Shown here piece by piece: positions 1 to 12,559 of a stretch of DNA of 64,000 nucleotides. The notes beneath the pieces are model-generated. The model was given only the letters and a program-made list of their open reading frames with translations, did not search any database and was not told where the DNA came from. The stretch spans positions 1 to 64,000 of the forward strand of contig JAFEBU010000010.1 of NCBI GenBank assembly GCA_018242505.1, read 5' to 3'. Numbering within the stretch: position 1 is the stretch's first letter; each line of letters begins with the position of its first letter. Source of the DNA: Pseudomonadota bacterium (GTDB taxonomy: Bacteria; Pseudomonadota; Alphaproteobacteria; Reyranellales; Reyranellaceae). The position numbers and the translations under genes are program-made.

Positions 1-308
1 CGCTGGGCGGCAAGACGCGCAAGATGGAGCGCGGCCATCGCGGCGCCAACCAGCCGGTCAAGGACCTGACCACCGGCAAGGTCGAGATCACCTCGCAGAA
101 CCACGGCTTCTGCGTGATCCCCGAGTCGCTGCCCAGGAACGTCGAGGTGACGCACGTCTCGCTGTTCGACGGCACCAACGAGGGCCTGCGCTGCACCGAC
201 AAGCCCATCTTCTCGGTCCAGTACCACCCCGAAGCCTCGCCCGGCCCGACCGACAGCCACTATCTCTTCGACCGCTTCGTCGAGATGATCGACAAGAGCA
301 AGAAGTGA
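1..308 (+). CDS. carA: Carbamoyl-phosphate synthase small subunit, C-terminal part (start lies outside the window)
   Basis: This is the 3' end of the glutaminase subunit that hydrolyses glutamine and passes ammonia to CarB for arginine and pyrimidine synthesis. The visible reading frame enters at base 3 and ends at TGA 306-308. It contains SQNHGFCV and the class I amidotransferase motif YHPEASPGP, which carries the His and Glu of the Cys-His-Glu triad; the nucleophile Cys lies upstream of the window. It is followed 117 bp later by carB on the same strand, the usual order. Identification is secure; only about 100 residues are visible. Confidence 0.95.
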   Translation, partial: LGGKTRKMERGHRGANQPVKDLTTGKVEITSQNHGFCVIPESLPRNVEVTHVSLFDGTNEGLRCTDKPIFSVQYHPEASPGPTDSHYLFDRFVEMIDKSKK

Positions 309-425
309 TGAGCCGGGCTACTTTGCATCATTGCCGGGGCATGCCGCTCCGGTGGCGCGTTCTTCCTCGGCCCTCGACAAAGACGCGCGACTGGAGTCGC
401 GCAGCCCCAGCGACGACAGATAACC
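309..425 (+). other. carA-carB intergenic region with an 18-bp palindrome
   Basis: The 117-bp gap has no gene. It holds the perfect inverted repeat GCGCGACT-GG-AGTCGCGC (385-402), about 24 bp before the carB start. The position would allow an RNA hairpin in the carAB message. It may equally be one of the GC-rich extragenic palindromes common in this genome. Confidence 0.4.
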
Positions 426-3674
<3,249 letters not shown>

Positions 3675-3764
3675 GTCCGTACGCCCGGCCGCCGACTCCC
3701 GGTGTGCAACCGGGGTGCGTCGTTGGGCGTTGACGACGTTCGATTCATTAAGGACGATCCTTGC

Positions 3765-4241
3765 ATGATGGAAAAGGTGCCAATGACCTCCGAGGGCCTG
3801 CGGAGGCTCGGAGAAGAACTGAAGCAGCTCAAGAGCGTCGAGCGGCCGGCGATCATCAAGGCGATCGCGGCGGCGCGTGAGCACGGCGATCTGTCGGAGA
3901 ATGCCGAATATACGGCCGCGCGCGAACGGCAGGGCTTCATCGAAGGCCGCATCGCCGAGGTCGAAGACATCATCTCGCGCGCCGAGGTCATCGACTTTTC
4001 CAAGCTCAGCGGCAAGACCGTGAAATTCGGCGCGACCGTGCGGCTGGCCGACGAGGATACGGACGAGAAGGTGAAGTACCAGATCGTCGGCCCCTACGAG
4101 GCGGACCTCGCCAAGGGCCGTATCTCGGTGACGTCGCCGATCGGCCGCGCCCTGATCGGCAAGAGCGTGGGCGACACCGTCGAGGTGCAGACCCCGCGCG
4201 GCGCCAAGTCCTACGAGGTCGTGGGTGTCCAGTTCAAGTAG
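3765..4241 (+). CDS. greA: Transcription elongation factor GreA
   Basis: GreA enters the RNA polymerase secondary channel and stimulates cleavage of backtracked RNA. The 158-residue product starts [15 protein letters not shown]. It has the N-terminal coiled coil with the acidic tip signature GDLSENAEY (about residues 40-50) and the C-terminal FKBP-like domain ending [15 protein letters not shown] longer frame is open from 3702, but a ribosome site AAGGACG at 3750-3756 and the family length favour ATG 3765 (or 3768). A 6-bp hairpin CCCGGT/ACCGGG lies between carB and greA, a common neighbour pair in alphaproteobacteria. Confidence 0.96.
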   Translation: MMEKVPMTSEGLRRLGEELKQLKSVERPAIIKAIAAAREHGDLSENAEYTAARERQGFIEGRIAEVEDIISRAEVIDFSKLSGKTVKFGATVRLADEDTDEKVKYQIVGPYEADLAKGRISVTSPIGRALIGKSVGDTVEVQTPRGAKSYEVVGVQFK

Positions 4242-4833
4242 TCGGCAACGGCGCCGCCGGGCCGCCCGCCGTTTCGCTGCCTTGGGCGGCGGCATGGCGT
4301 CGGCGGCCGATGGCCGTCATGGTCGCGTACTGGATCAGGAAAAGGCCGACCTTGCTCACGATGCCCCAGGCCGACATGGCGGCGGCCCAGCTCTTGGCGT
4401 CGAGCGAGAAGGCGAGCGCGACGTTGAGCGCGGCCGAAGCGAACATCAGCCCGGCCCAGACAAAGCCAAAGGTGGTCGCGACATCGAGCACCGACGCCGC
4501 GCGCGGCGGCAGGTAGCGGTTCATCCAGCCGCGCTTCAGCATCACCGCGCCGACGACGGCATAGATGATCGACGGCTTCAGCATCACGAACAGCGGATCG
4601 CGGGTGACGAACGTCGCCGTGCCCGAGGCAAGCACGGCGACCACGCTGATCCACTGCAATGCCGCGACCGGCTTTCGTTGCAGCAGCTCCCGGCCGATCT
4701 GCGCCACGCCCAGCGCCATGCCGAGCCCAACCGCCAGCAGGAGGTTGTCGGTCAGAAGATAGATCGCGAGGAACAGAAGCGTCGAAGCGAGATCGAGCAG
4801 CAGCACGCGCGCTGCCTGGAACAGGTTCTTCAT
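4234..4833 (-). CDS. YciB/IspZ-family inner-membrane septation protein
   Basis: This 199-residue membrane protein has about five hydrophobic segments (residues 10-35, 50-65, 75-95, 110-125, 145-170). Its spacing, and motifs such as [14 protein letters not shown] and FVWAGLMF, are typical of the YciB (IspZ, intracellular septation protein A) family. Those proteins interact with divisome and cell-wall factors. It overlaps the 3' end of greA by 8 bp, tail to tail. The family call rests on length and topology and is moderately sure. Confidence 0.72.
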   Translation of the reverse strand: MKNLFQAARVLLLDLASTLLFLAIYLLTDNLLLAVGLGMALGVAQIGRELLQRKPVAALQWISVVAVLASGTATFVTRDPLFVMLKPSIIYAVVGAVMLKRGWMNRYLPPRAASVLDVATTFGFVWAGLMFASAALNVALAFSLDAKSWAAAMSAWGIVSKVGLFLIQYATMTAIGRRRHAAAQGSETAGGPAAPLPTT

Positions 4834-4913
4834 CGCTGCCTCGATACGGTAACGGTGTGTATCTAAAACAGGCTATCGCTACACGCCGTTCCCCGCAAGG
4901 GGAGAGCAACGCG

Positions 4914-4951
4914 AGATAGGAAGGAAAACTTTGTAGTTCTCCTTCCTATCT
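4914..4951. promoter_or_regulatory. 38-bp near-perfect palindrome, likely MarR operator
   Basis: Arms AGATAGGAAGGA (4914-4925) and TCCTTCCTATCT (4940-4951) are exact inverse complements. The inner AACT/AGTT pair extends the dyad, with one A/C mismatch. It lies 14 bp before the GTG start of the adjacent MarR gene and is the obvious site for autoregulation. Function is inferred from position and symmetry. Confidence 0.6.
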
Positions 4952-4965
4952 GATATCGCGGCCGT

Positions 4966-5415
4966 GTGGCCGACCGAAGCGATGGAACCGCGGAAATTCG
5001 CTCCCTGGCTCTCGCCAAGGAACTGCGGGCGTTGATAGGCAAGTTGAAACGACGATTGCGCGAGCAGGCGTCGATCGGCGATCTCACGCCCTCGCAAGCC
5101 TCCGTCCTGTTTCGGTTGCGGGAGACCTCGGCCACGATCAGCGAACTGGCCGCTCTGGAGGGCGTGCGGCCGCAGTCGATGGGGGCGACGGTTGCCGCCC
5201 TCGAAGGCGCCGGGCTGATCAGGGGCGCCGCGCATCCTTCCGATGGGCGCAAGGTCGTCTGGTCCCTGACTTCCGTCTTCCGCAAGCGCGTCGAGACCGG
5301 ACATGCCGCGCAGGCGGATTGGCTGTTCCGGACGATCTCGAGAGAGCTCAGCGCGGCCGAGCAGGAACAGCTCGACGCCGGCCTGCGACTGATCCGGAGG
5401 CTCGTCGATACATGA
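4966..5415 (+). CDS. MarR-family transcriptional regulator
   Basis: A 149-residue winged-helix repressor of the MarR type. The fold is visible as LTPSQASVLFRLRE, then ISELAALEGVRPQSMGATVAALEGAGLI (recognition helix) and the wing HPSDGRKVVWSLT. It starts at GTG 4966 and overlaps the next gene by ATGA, so it is translationally coupled to an MFS exporter. MarR regulators in this arrangement usually control their exporter and respond to small lipophilic compounds. The 38-bp palindrome just upstream is its probable operator. Confidence 0.9.
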   Translation: MADRSDGTAEIRSLALAKELRALIGKLKRRLREQASIGDLTPSQASVLFRLRETSATISELAALEGVRPQSMGATVAALEGAGLIRGAAHPSDGRKVVWSLTSVFRKRVETGHAAQADWLFRTISRELSAAEQEQLDAGLRLIRRLVDT

Positions 5416-6632
5416 CGGGGGCCGCAGTCTCCGCGGGCGTCCTCCGATCGCTGAGAATCTTCAACTACCGGGTCTGGGCGGCCGGCGCGCTGGTGTCCAA
5501 CATCGGGACGTGGGTCCAGCGCACGGCGCAGGATTGGCTGGTGCTTACCGTGCTGACCGAGCACAGTGCGCTGGCCGTCGGTATCGTGATGGCGCTGCAG
5601 TTCGGCCCGCAGCTTCTGATGCTGCCCTGGACCGGCGTCGCCGCCGACTACTTCAACCGCCGCAAGCTCCTGATGGCGACGCAGGCGACGATGTCGGCCC
5701 TGGCGTTTGCGCTGGGACTGCTGACGGTCACCGGCCTGGTGCAACTCTGGCACGTCTATGTCTTCGCGTTCCTGTTCGGCTGCACGGCGGCCTTCGATGC
5801 CCCCGTGCGCCAGACTTTCGTCACCGAGCTGGTCGGCGATGCCGATCTTCCCAACGCCATCGCGCTGAACTCCACCTCGTTCAACGCCGCGCGCATGATC
5901 GGCCCGGCCGTGGCCGGCGGGATCATCGCCGTCGCCGGGTCGGGCGGCGCCTTCCTGGTCAACGGGCTGTCTTTCCTCGGCGTGCTGGGCGCGCTCCGAC
6001 TGCTGCGCCTGCACGAGCTTCATCCGAGCGCACGGGTGACGCGGACCAGGGGGAGCTTCGTCGAAGGGCTACGCTATGTCCGCGACCGGCGCGATCTGCA
6101 GGTGATCCTGGTCATGCTGTTCCTGATCGGCACTTTCGGCCTCAACTTTGCGATCTTCATCTCGACCATGGCCGTCAGCGTCTTTCATGTGGATGCCGGG
6201 GGCTACGGCCTTCTGTCGTCGTCCATGGCGGTCGGCACCTTCGCGGGCGCCCTGGCCGCGGCCGGTCGCATGCCGCAAATGAAGACGCTGCTGATAGGCG
6301 CGGCGCTCTTCGGGCTGGGCTGCCTGCTGGCAGCGGGGGCGCCCAACTACTGGCTGTTCGCGGCGGCGCTCGCGGTGATCGGCGTGGCAGCGCTCACCTT
6401 CACCAATTCGAGCAACAGCCTGATGCAGCTTTCGACGGCGCCCGCCATGCGTGGGCGCGTCATGGCCTTCCGCCTTGCCATCGTTTTCGGCGGGACACCA
6501 GTCGGTGCGCCGACCGTCGGCTGGATCGCCGATACTTTCGGGCCGCGTTGGGGCCTCGTCGTCGGGGCGGCCTCGGGCTTTGCCGCCGCTGGTGTCGCCG
6601 CTTGGTACCTGACGCGCAAGCGGGTGACGTGA
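5412..6632 (+). CDS. MFS transporter (DHA3/enterobactin-exporter-like)
   Basis: A 406-residue inner-membrane protein with about twelve hydrophobic segments and features of the MFS_3 group: SNIGTWVQRTAQDWLVL near residue 30, DYFNRRKLLMATQ (loop 2-3 motif) near residue 80, and DAPVRQTFVTELV near residue 130. Members export drugs or siderophores using proton motive force. The start ATG 5412 overlaps the MarR stop codon (ATGA). A longer upstream frame exists but would run through the MarR gene. The substrate cannot be predicted. Confidence 0.9.
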   Translation: MTGAAVSAGVLRSLRIFNYRVWAAGALVSNIGTWVQRTAQDWLVLTVLTEHSALAVGIVMALQFGPQLLMLPWTGVAADYFNRRKLLMATQATMSALAFALGLLTVTGLVQLWHVYVFAFLFGCTAAFDAPVRQTFVTELVGDADLPNAIALNSTSFNAARMIGPAVAGGIIAVAGSGGAFLVNGLSFLGVLGALRLLRLHELHPSARVTRTRGSFVEGLRYVRDRRDLQVILVMLFLIGTFGLNFAIFISTMAVSVFHVDAGGYGLLSSSMAVGTFAGALAAAGRMPQMKTLLIGAALFGLGCLLAAGAPNYWLFAAALAVIGVAALTFTNSSNSLMQLSTAPAMRGRVMAFRLAIVFGGTPVGAPTVGWIADTFGPRWGLVVGAASGFAAAGVAAWYLTRKRVT

Positions 6633-6638
6633 CCGGAC

Positions 6639-7115
6639 TCACTCCACCGGGATCGGCACGCCGGGGAGCTGCTTGGCGGTGCGGAAGACCATCATCGACT
6701 TCACGTGGCTGACATTGGGTGCCGAGGTGAGGCGGGTGGTCAGGAACTTCTGGTACTCGTCCCAGGTCTCGGCCACGATCTTCAGCAGGAAGTCGGCTTC
6801 GCCCGCGAGCATGTGGCACTCGCGCACCTGGTCCCAGCTTGCGATCATTTCCTCGAATGCCTTGAGATCGGTCTCGGCCTGGCTGTTGAGCCCGACCAGG
6901 GCGAACACGGAGACGCTGTAGCCCAGCGCCTCGGAACTGAGATCGGCGTGGTAGCCCTTGATGATGCCGGCGCGTTCCAGCGCCCGCACCCGGCGCAGGC
7001 AGGGCGGCGCCGATATGCCGGCCCGCTCGGCCAGGTCCACGTTGGTCATGCGGCCGTCGGCCTGCAGGTCGCTGAGAATGCGCCGGTCGATCCGATCGAG
7101 CTTTGCGCGAGCCAT
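6639..7115 (-). CDS. Lrp/AsnC-family transcriptional regulator
   Basis: This 158-residue feast/famine regulator begins MARAKLDRIDRRILSDLQAD. Its helix-turn-helix reads NVDLAERAGISAPPCLRRVRALERAGII (residues 24-51), and a C-terminal RAM ligand-binding domain follows (GLNSQAETDL, MLAGEADFLLKIV). GGAGG eight bases upstream of ATG 7115 decides the start over a longer frame reaching 7313. It is divergent from trxB with 139 bp between starts and may act there, but no clear site is seen. Confidence 0.92.
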   Translation of the reverse strand: MARAKLDRIDRRILSDLQADGRMTNVDLAERAGISAPPCLRRVRALERAGIIKGYHADLSSEALGYSVSVFALVGLNSQAETDLKAFEEMIASWDQVRECHMLAGEADFLLKIVAETWDEYQKFLTTRLTSAPNVSHVKSMMVFRTAKQLPGVPIPVE

Positions 7116-7200
7116 CCTGGTTTCCTCCATTGGCGGCGCTCTATGCCAGAACCTCGACCCTCGCGCAATAAAGTTGCGAGAAATCCACGTCTCATCATGA

Positions 7201-8262
<1,062 letters not shown>

Positions 8263-8294
8263 GCGGGGAGCCCGACCGCGGCGGGGGAGACTTC

Positions 8295-9185
8295 ATGGAC
8301 TGGGACAAGCTGCGCATTTTTCAGGCCGTCGCGGACGCCGGCAGCTTCACGCACGCCGGTGAAAGCCTGAAGCTCAGCCAGTCGGCGATCTCGCGCCAGA
8401 TCGGTGCGCTGGAGGAGCAGCTCGGCGTCATGCTGTTCCACCGCCATGCCCGCGGCCTGATCCTGACCGAGCAGGGCGAGCTTCTCTACCGGACCGCGCG
8501 CGACATGGCGGCCAAGGTGAACACCGCCGAGGCGCTGCTGCGCGCCAACCAGGACAAGCCGGCCGGCCGCCTCAAGATCCATGCGACCGTGGGCTTCGGT
8601 TCGACGTGGCTCACCACGCAGATGCACGAATTCATCGCCATGTATCCCGATATCGATGTGAGCCTGGTCCTGTCGGACAATGAGCTCGATCTCGGTATGC
8701 GCGAGGCGGATGTCGCCATCCGAATGGTCATGCCGCGCCAGCCGGGACTGGTGCAGCGCCATCTGCTCACCGTGCGCAGCCACGTCTATGCCTCGCACAC
8801 CTATATCCAGAAATACGGCCGGCCCAACTCGGTCGAGGAGCTCGACCAGCACCGCATGATCATCTTCGGCGAGGATGCGCGTGCGCCGGCCCCCGATGTG
8901 AACTGGCTCCTGCGCGAGGGCAATCCGGACCACAATCCGCGGCTGGTGGTGCTGCGCGTCAACAACGTCTACGGCATCTTCCGCGCCGTCGAATCGGGCA
9001 TGGGGATCGCCTCGCTGCCCGACTACCTTGCGCGCGAATCGACCAAGCTCGAGGTCCTGCTGCCCGATCTCAATGTCCGCACGACCGATGTGTATTTCAC
9101 CTATCCCGAGGAACTGCGCCATTCCAAGCGCATCGCCGTGTTTCGGGACTTCCTGCTGCGCAAGGTGGCCGAGACACGTTTTTAG
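8295..9185 (+). CDS. LysR-family transcriptional regulator downstream of trxB
   Basis: A 296-residue LysR regulator. The N-terminal winged helix is MDWDKLRIFQAVADAGSF..LSQSAISRQIGALEEQLG (residues 1-47), followed by the periplasmic-binding-protein-like effector domain. GGGGGAGA six bases upstream supports ATG 8295. An in-frame ATG at 8259 that overlaps the trxB stop (ATGA) is the alternative. Co-transcription with trxB suggests a redox-linked role, but target and ligand are unknown. Confidence 0.92.
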   Translation: MDWDKLRIFQAVADAGSFTHAGESLKLSQSAISRQIGALEEQLGVMLFHRHARGLILTEQGELLYRTARDMAAKVNTAEALLRANQDKPAGRLKIHATVGFGSTWLTTQMHEFIAMYPDIDVSLVLSDNELDLGMREADVAIRMVMPRQPGLVQRHLLTVRSHVYASHTYIQKYGRPNSVEELDQHRMIIFGEDARAPAPDVNWLLREGNPDHNPRLVVLRVNNVYGIFRAVESGMGIASLPDYLARESTKLEVLLPDLNVRTTDVYFTYPEELRHSKRIAVFRDFLLRKVAETRF

Positions 9186-9253
9186 CAGCAACGAGCGACG
9201 CCACTCGCACCATCCTTGCGCTACGCAAGGTGGCCGAGACATGTTTTTAGCAG
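9159..9253. repeat. 30-bp direct repeat of the LysR gene end
   Basis: The sequence beginning CGCAAGGTGGCCGAGACA at 9159-9188 spans the LysR stop codon. It recurs at 9224-9253 with a single C/T difference, offset by 65 bp. The second copy is non-coding and looks like a small local duplication. Confidence 0.8.
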
Positions 9254-9299
9254 CCATTACCTTTACTGTTGCATTTGTGCTGAAGACATGCGGTGGATG

Positions 9300-9483
9300 C
9301 ATGTCAGTGTCCGAAAGTTCGAGCCTAACAATTGAGCAGCCTGCGAGTAGCTTACTTGCAGGTCTTCGACGTGAGCGGTTGCGACTGATCGCGCTCGAAA
9401 CTCGGGATCCTCATGATCCCACGTCTCCCAGACGTGAAGCCTCCCTGTTCGACTCGCCGGGCCTCGTGCCCGGCGTTTTTTTT
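9300..9483 (+). ncRNA. Candidate structured small RNA with four hairpins
   Basis: The 426-bp gap between the LysR gene and the next gene has no good reading frame but holds four consecutive stem-loops. These are CTGCGAGTA/TTACTTGCAG (9341-9361, one G-U), GGGATC/GATCCC (9404-9420), ACGTCT/AGACGT (9421-9435) and CGCCGGGC/GCCCGGCG (9455-9475). The last is followed by eight T residues. This is what a trans-acting sRNA or a long structured 3' UTR looks like. No known RNA family was recognised and the 5' end is a guess. Confidence 0.4.
9455..9483 (+). terminator. Rho-independent terminator
   Basis: An 8-bp perfect GC stem (CGCCGGGC, loop CTCGT, GCCCGGCG) is followed by T8 at 9476-9483. It ends either the LysR message or the candidate small RNA. 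Confidence 0.85.
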
Positions 9484-9611
9484 CGGAAAGCAGTGGCCAA
9501 GTGCCGCTTGCAGTGGGAAGAACGCCGAATCGACCCTACATACTGGTCTCCCTGCATGGTGCTATAGACCAACCGGGCGCGCGTCCCTCTCGTCATAGGT
9601 CCCAACGACCG

Positions 9612-10493
9612 ATGTTCTCCGAAGTCCGCCAAGCGATCCTGCCTCTGGCTCTGCGAAACCTGAAGCGCCGGGGCGATCTTGAGCGCACCGGCCTGCTGAT
9701 CGAGTCGCTGGACAAGCATTGGCGGGACAGCAAGCCGTTGCAGCTCCTGATCGTCGCGCCCGGGCGCGACGCCCAGTTCTTGCGCGCCGAGTTGCCGCGC
9801 TTTCCCAGCATCGAGGTCGAGGTGCGGGCGGAGTCCGACTTCTTTCCGGCCTTCAGCCGCTTCTACATGATGACCGGCTGGTACCGGCAGCAGATGGTGA
9901 AGCTGCAGGTGCCGGCGATGCTGGGCTTCAAGGGCTACCTGACGCTCGATTCCGACGTGTGCTGCGTCGGCGACTTCGACGCCACGACCTTCGTCGAGGA
10001 CGGCCGTGCGCTCTCGCGCTGGGAGCCCAAGCGCCATCACGATTGGTGGAAGAGCGCTGCCGAGATCGTCGGCACGCCGTTCGATGCCAGGCAGCATGGG
10101 CTGTCGGTCACGCCCAACATCCTGCACGGCGACCTCGCTGCCCAGGCCCTGCGGCACTTCTCCAGGGACGGCGGCGATGCGCTGGCCGCGCTCAGTCTCT
10201 GGGTGCTGCGCAAGATCGGCCGCCGAGTCCCGTGGACCGAATACTCGCTCTACACCTGCGTGGCCGAGCGTGAGGGCAACCTGCTCGACTATCATGTTCA
10301 TTGGGATCCCTGTTACTTCTCCGACATCCAGCTCTTCTCGGAGCACACTTGCGTGTGGGGCGCAGACGATTTCGAGCGCCTGGTGAAGCTGCCGCCCGGC
10401 ACCGATCCCGGCGGCAAGTTCATCATCGTGCAAAGCCACGCCCGCATCCCGCTCGAGCGGGTCCGCGACTACTGCCTCAGCTTCGCCGGCTGA
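9612..10493 (+). CDS. DUF6492-type putative glycosyltransferase-like protein
   Basis: A 293-residue cytoplasmic protein without signal peptide or membrane segment. Its pattern resembles the DUF6492 family: LQLLIVAPGRD early, YMMTGWYRQQMVKLQ near residue 80, then GYLTLDSDVCCV, whose DSD looks like a metal-binding DxD of GT-A glycosyltransferases, and later PNILHG and WTEYSLY. The frame is open to 9501, but ATG 9612 gives the family-like beginning. It is the last apparently chromosomal gene before the accessory island. Substrate unknown. Confidence 0.7.
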   Translation: MFSEVRQAILPLALRNLKRRGDLERTGLLIESLDKHWRDSKPLQLLIVAPGRDAQFLRAELPRFPSIEVEVRAESDFFPAFSRFYMMTGWYRQQMVKLQVPAMLGFKGYLTLDSDVCCVGDFDATTFVEDGRALSRWEPKRHHDWWKSAAEIVGTPFDARQHGLSVTPNILHGDLAAQALRHFSRDGGDALAALSLWVLRKIGRRVPWTEYSLYTCVAEREGNLLDYHVHWDPCYFSDIQLFSEHTCVWGADDFERLVKLPPGTDPGGKFIIVQSHARIPLERVRDYCLSFAG

Positions 10494-10502
10494 CGCCGGC
10501 TC

Positions 10503-10849
10503 CTATGCCGCTGGCGGCTTCGGCTTCAGCACCCGGTGAAAGATCTCGACGCACTCTGTACAGACATATGCATTCGGTCCGGCTCCAAGCTCACTCCCGA
10601 GCCGGGACGACCGCAGAACGAGCACGCGGGCGACGATACCGTGTGATCGTCGACATCAAGCATCTCGCAGATTGCCAGATAGACCAGGCCCAGCGCGTCC
10701 AGCGAGCGCGCCTCGTTGCCCTCGGCGCGAAAATGAGAATATGCATCGAAACCAGCGTTGATGGCGGCGCCATGGTCCTCCCGCCTCATGGCTTGCTCAA
10801 AAGCGTCTCGCGCGGCGTCGAACATATCGGGCGTTTGGTCGCCACTCAT
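10503..10849 (-). pseudogene. Frameshifted ClpX-type zinc-finger protein, island left end
   Basis: This is a copy of the gene at 23509-23856. It starts MSGDQTPDMFDAARDAFEQAM and keeps GFDAYSHFRAEGNEARSLDALGLVY and the first zinc ligands CSFCGR. A one-base deletion just after that shifts the frame, so the open frame ends early at 10526. In the neighbouring frame the rest survives (LGAGPNAYVCTECVEIFHRVL, then TAG at 10503-10505), including the second CxxC. The intact form would be a small C4 zinc-finger protein like the ClpX N-domain. A sequencing error cannot be excluded. Confidence 0.75.
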
Positions 10850-10885
10850 CGGATCCCTCGATCCATTCGTTGCGACAGATACTTA

Positions 10886-10985
10886 TGTCTGCTTCCCCAG
10901 AAACCAGGGGCGAAGATCGTTGGAATGCCTTGCCGCTCGACAAGAGCGACGCAACGATATCGGCTAACGAGTCCTGTCTGGTCTA
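10886..10985 (-). repeat. Remnant joining an effector 3' end to the family leader
   Basis: Bases 10886-10933 match the 3' end of the effector gene at 23891 (encoding FAPGFWGKQ-like residues). They run straight into a degenerate copy of the leader repeat (GCGACGCAACGATATCGGCTAACGAG). The effector body between them is missing, so this is an internally deleted cassette at the island's left edge, next to the broken zinc-finger partner. Confidence 0.65.
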
Positions 10986-11252
10986 GGACTGTGAGTTATC
11001 CTGGCGCCGTCGCAACAGTTTTCCGATCCTGCGAACCAGCTTTCTTATCCAGCGACCCAGCCAGAGCGCGACCTTGGTGAGCTGCCAGATCACCTCAATG
11101 AGGTTGTAGATCAGCAATGGAGATAGGACGAGCAAGAAGAGGAGAATCTTGGTCTCATTCGGGACCAGATCGATCGGGAGCAGGTCGATTGTTGCGATTG
11201 CCGCCAGCATTGCCGCGAAGACCAACAAGCCTCTTCGCCAAGTCATAGCCAC
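10983..11252 (-). CDS. Small membrane protein, function unknown
   Basis: An 89-residue protein with two hydrophobic helices (about residues 8-28 and 36-56) and a strongly basic tail (RWIRKLVRRIGKLLRRRQ), giving a positive cytoplasmic end. It starts at GTG 11252 or ATG 11246 after AAGGG. Its stop codon lies exactly where the degenerate leader repeat ends, so island rearrangement formed its 3' flank. It could be an immunity protein or a chance survivor. No family recognised. Confidence 0.5.
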   Translation of the reverse strand: MAMTWRRGLLVFAAMLAAIATIDLLPIDLVPNETKILLFLLVLSPLLIYNLIEVIWQLTKVALWLGRWIRKLVRRIGKLLRRRQDNSQS

Positions 11253-11271
11253 TTGCCCTTCTTCAGCTTCA

Positions 11272-11475
11272 ATTGCTACGGCTTTGGAATCCCGGACACA
11301 CCTCGCAGTATAAGCGCATCCAGCGCGATAAGCGCATCCAGCGCACTGTGTCCTTTATCCAATGCCTTGAGCAAGTCACCCGACATCGCTGCAGGTCCAA
11401 GTCCTGTTGCCAACCCCATGAGGCCACGGCCAAAGACATAATAAGGCAGCAATGGCCACGTCAGCGCTTGTCCTT
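11272..11475 (-). pseudogene. Displaced C-terminal tip of an effector
   Basis: Directly behind the DUF2569 gene stop, an open minus-strand frame without a normal start encodes ALTWPLLPYYVFGRGLMGL, then GLGPAAMSGDLLKALDKG and ALDALIALDALILRGVSG, ending at TAG. The entry sequence CAATGAAGGACAAGCGC is nearly identical to CAATGAGGGACAGGCGC, where the tip fragment at 13761-14057 begins. The LDAL segment is encoded by two exact 17-bp repeats (ATAAGCGCATCCAGCGC). This looks like a toxin tip left behind by recombination. Function unknown. Confidence 0.5.
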
Positions 11476-12221
11476 CATTGTCGCCGCCGGCGCAGAAGGC
11501 CCGCGCCGCCGCCGACCAGCAGGCCGAGCAAGGCGCATTGCACGGCCCCGTCGGTGAAAGCGGTGCCTGCTCTTGCGATGTCGAAGGCGACGCCCAAGGC
11601 GGCGACCAGGAAGCCGATCGAAAAGCCCTTCAGGAATCGTTCCCGCCACGCAACGGTCGGCGTGACAACCGTGCTTGCGCCGAACGTGTTCTTCACCCGC
11701 CGCGAGACGCTGACGTATCGCCACGACACAGCGAGCACGATGGCCGCGATGATCGAGCTTGCGGCTACGACCTGGTCCAACAATTGTCCGGTCGGCGCCA
11801 GCACATAGGTCGCTGCGTTGAGAACGGCGAGAGGGGCGAAGATGACGACTTGCGTCTTCCACAGCCGGGGAAACATCCGATGCTTGCCGAGCAGCGCGAG
11901 CGCCGTGACGGCGATCAGGGCAAACCAGGCAACCGCCAGGACGAGCTCGGGATAGTCGGGCGATGTATTCCCGCCGTCGGGATGGACGCCCAGGCTCCTG
12001 ACGATTGTCGCCATCGCCGACAGCAGGCTCAGGAGCTGGTACAGCAGGAAGAGGACCAGCCATCCGCCGAGCCCAACCGGTTCTCCGCCCGTCGCTCCAC
12101 TCGTTTCTGGCGCGCTCGCTGGTTGTCGTGCCGGCTGCACGATGATCACGGCGACGTAGATAATCAGGGCGATGAAGCCCAGCACCAGGATCCAGTGCCA
12201 AAGCGAAAACGAGGACTCCAC
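11475..12221 (-). CDS. DUF2569-like membrane protein, orphan immunity candidate 1
   Basis: A 248-residue protein with about five membrane segments. After the first helix it carries EPVGLGGWLVLFLLYQL (near residue 48), the hallmark of DUF2569 proteins. It starts at GTG 12221 behind GGAGGGA. It is a clear paralogue of 14054-14809, sharing SWRYVSVSRR, KGFSIGFLV and LLGLLVGGG. No effector lies directly upstream here, so it may be an orphan immunity gene. That role is inferred from the second copy sitting directly behind an effector. Confidence 0.72.
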   Translation of the reverse strand: MESSFSLWHWILVLGFIALIIYVAVIIVQPARQPASAPETSGATGGEPVGLGGWLVLFLLYQLLSLLSAMATIVRSLGVHPDGGNTSPDYPELVLAVAWFALIAVTALALLGKHRMFPRLWKTQVVIFAPLAVLNAATYVLAPTGQLLDQVVAASSIIAAIVLAVSWRYVSVSRRVKNTFGASTVVTPTVAWRERFLKGFSIGFLVAALGVAFDIARAGTAFTDGAVQCALLGLLVGGGAGLLRRRRQ

Positions 12222-12294
12222 GCTCCCTCCAGGTCACGTTTCTCGCCATCTCGCTCGCACGACTCCCCCGAGCAATCAATCGAAGATATTCCTG

Positions 12295-12318
12295 TGATAC
12301 AACTATAAGTTGCTTGAC
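12295..12318. promoter_or_regulatory. Island element TACAA-N-GTTG, copy 1
   Basis: GATACAACTATAAGTTGCTT is the first of six copies of an imperfect dyad (consensus TACAATCnATAGTTGCTT) placed beside coding blocks throughout the island. This one lies 75 bp upstream of the DUF2569 start. TACAAT would serve as a -10 hexamer on the plus strand, but the role is unproven. Confidence 0.4.
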
Positions 12319-12559
12319 CGATCGCCGCACCCGTCCGCGTAATCGCGTCGCATGTCGTTAAGGCCGGGTCTGGCGCCATGTGGAACCGTAAGAAGTTCGC
12401 GTACAACAGCCTGAGCTACTTTCTGGCAGCGATCTTGGATTGGCCAGCGGCTCGGATGTTCTATAAAAAATTCTGTTCCGCCGCGTTGCTGCACCCGAAG
12501 AATACTCGCCTCACGAGGATCTCAAGCCCAATCCCGATTACGAACGCTTCAAGAGGCTG

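Noticed and set aside
9440..9475. tRNA-like T-loop (GTTCGACTC)
   Set aside because: The flanking bases do not form a T stem or acceptor stem; it is part of the loop region before a terminator.
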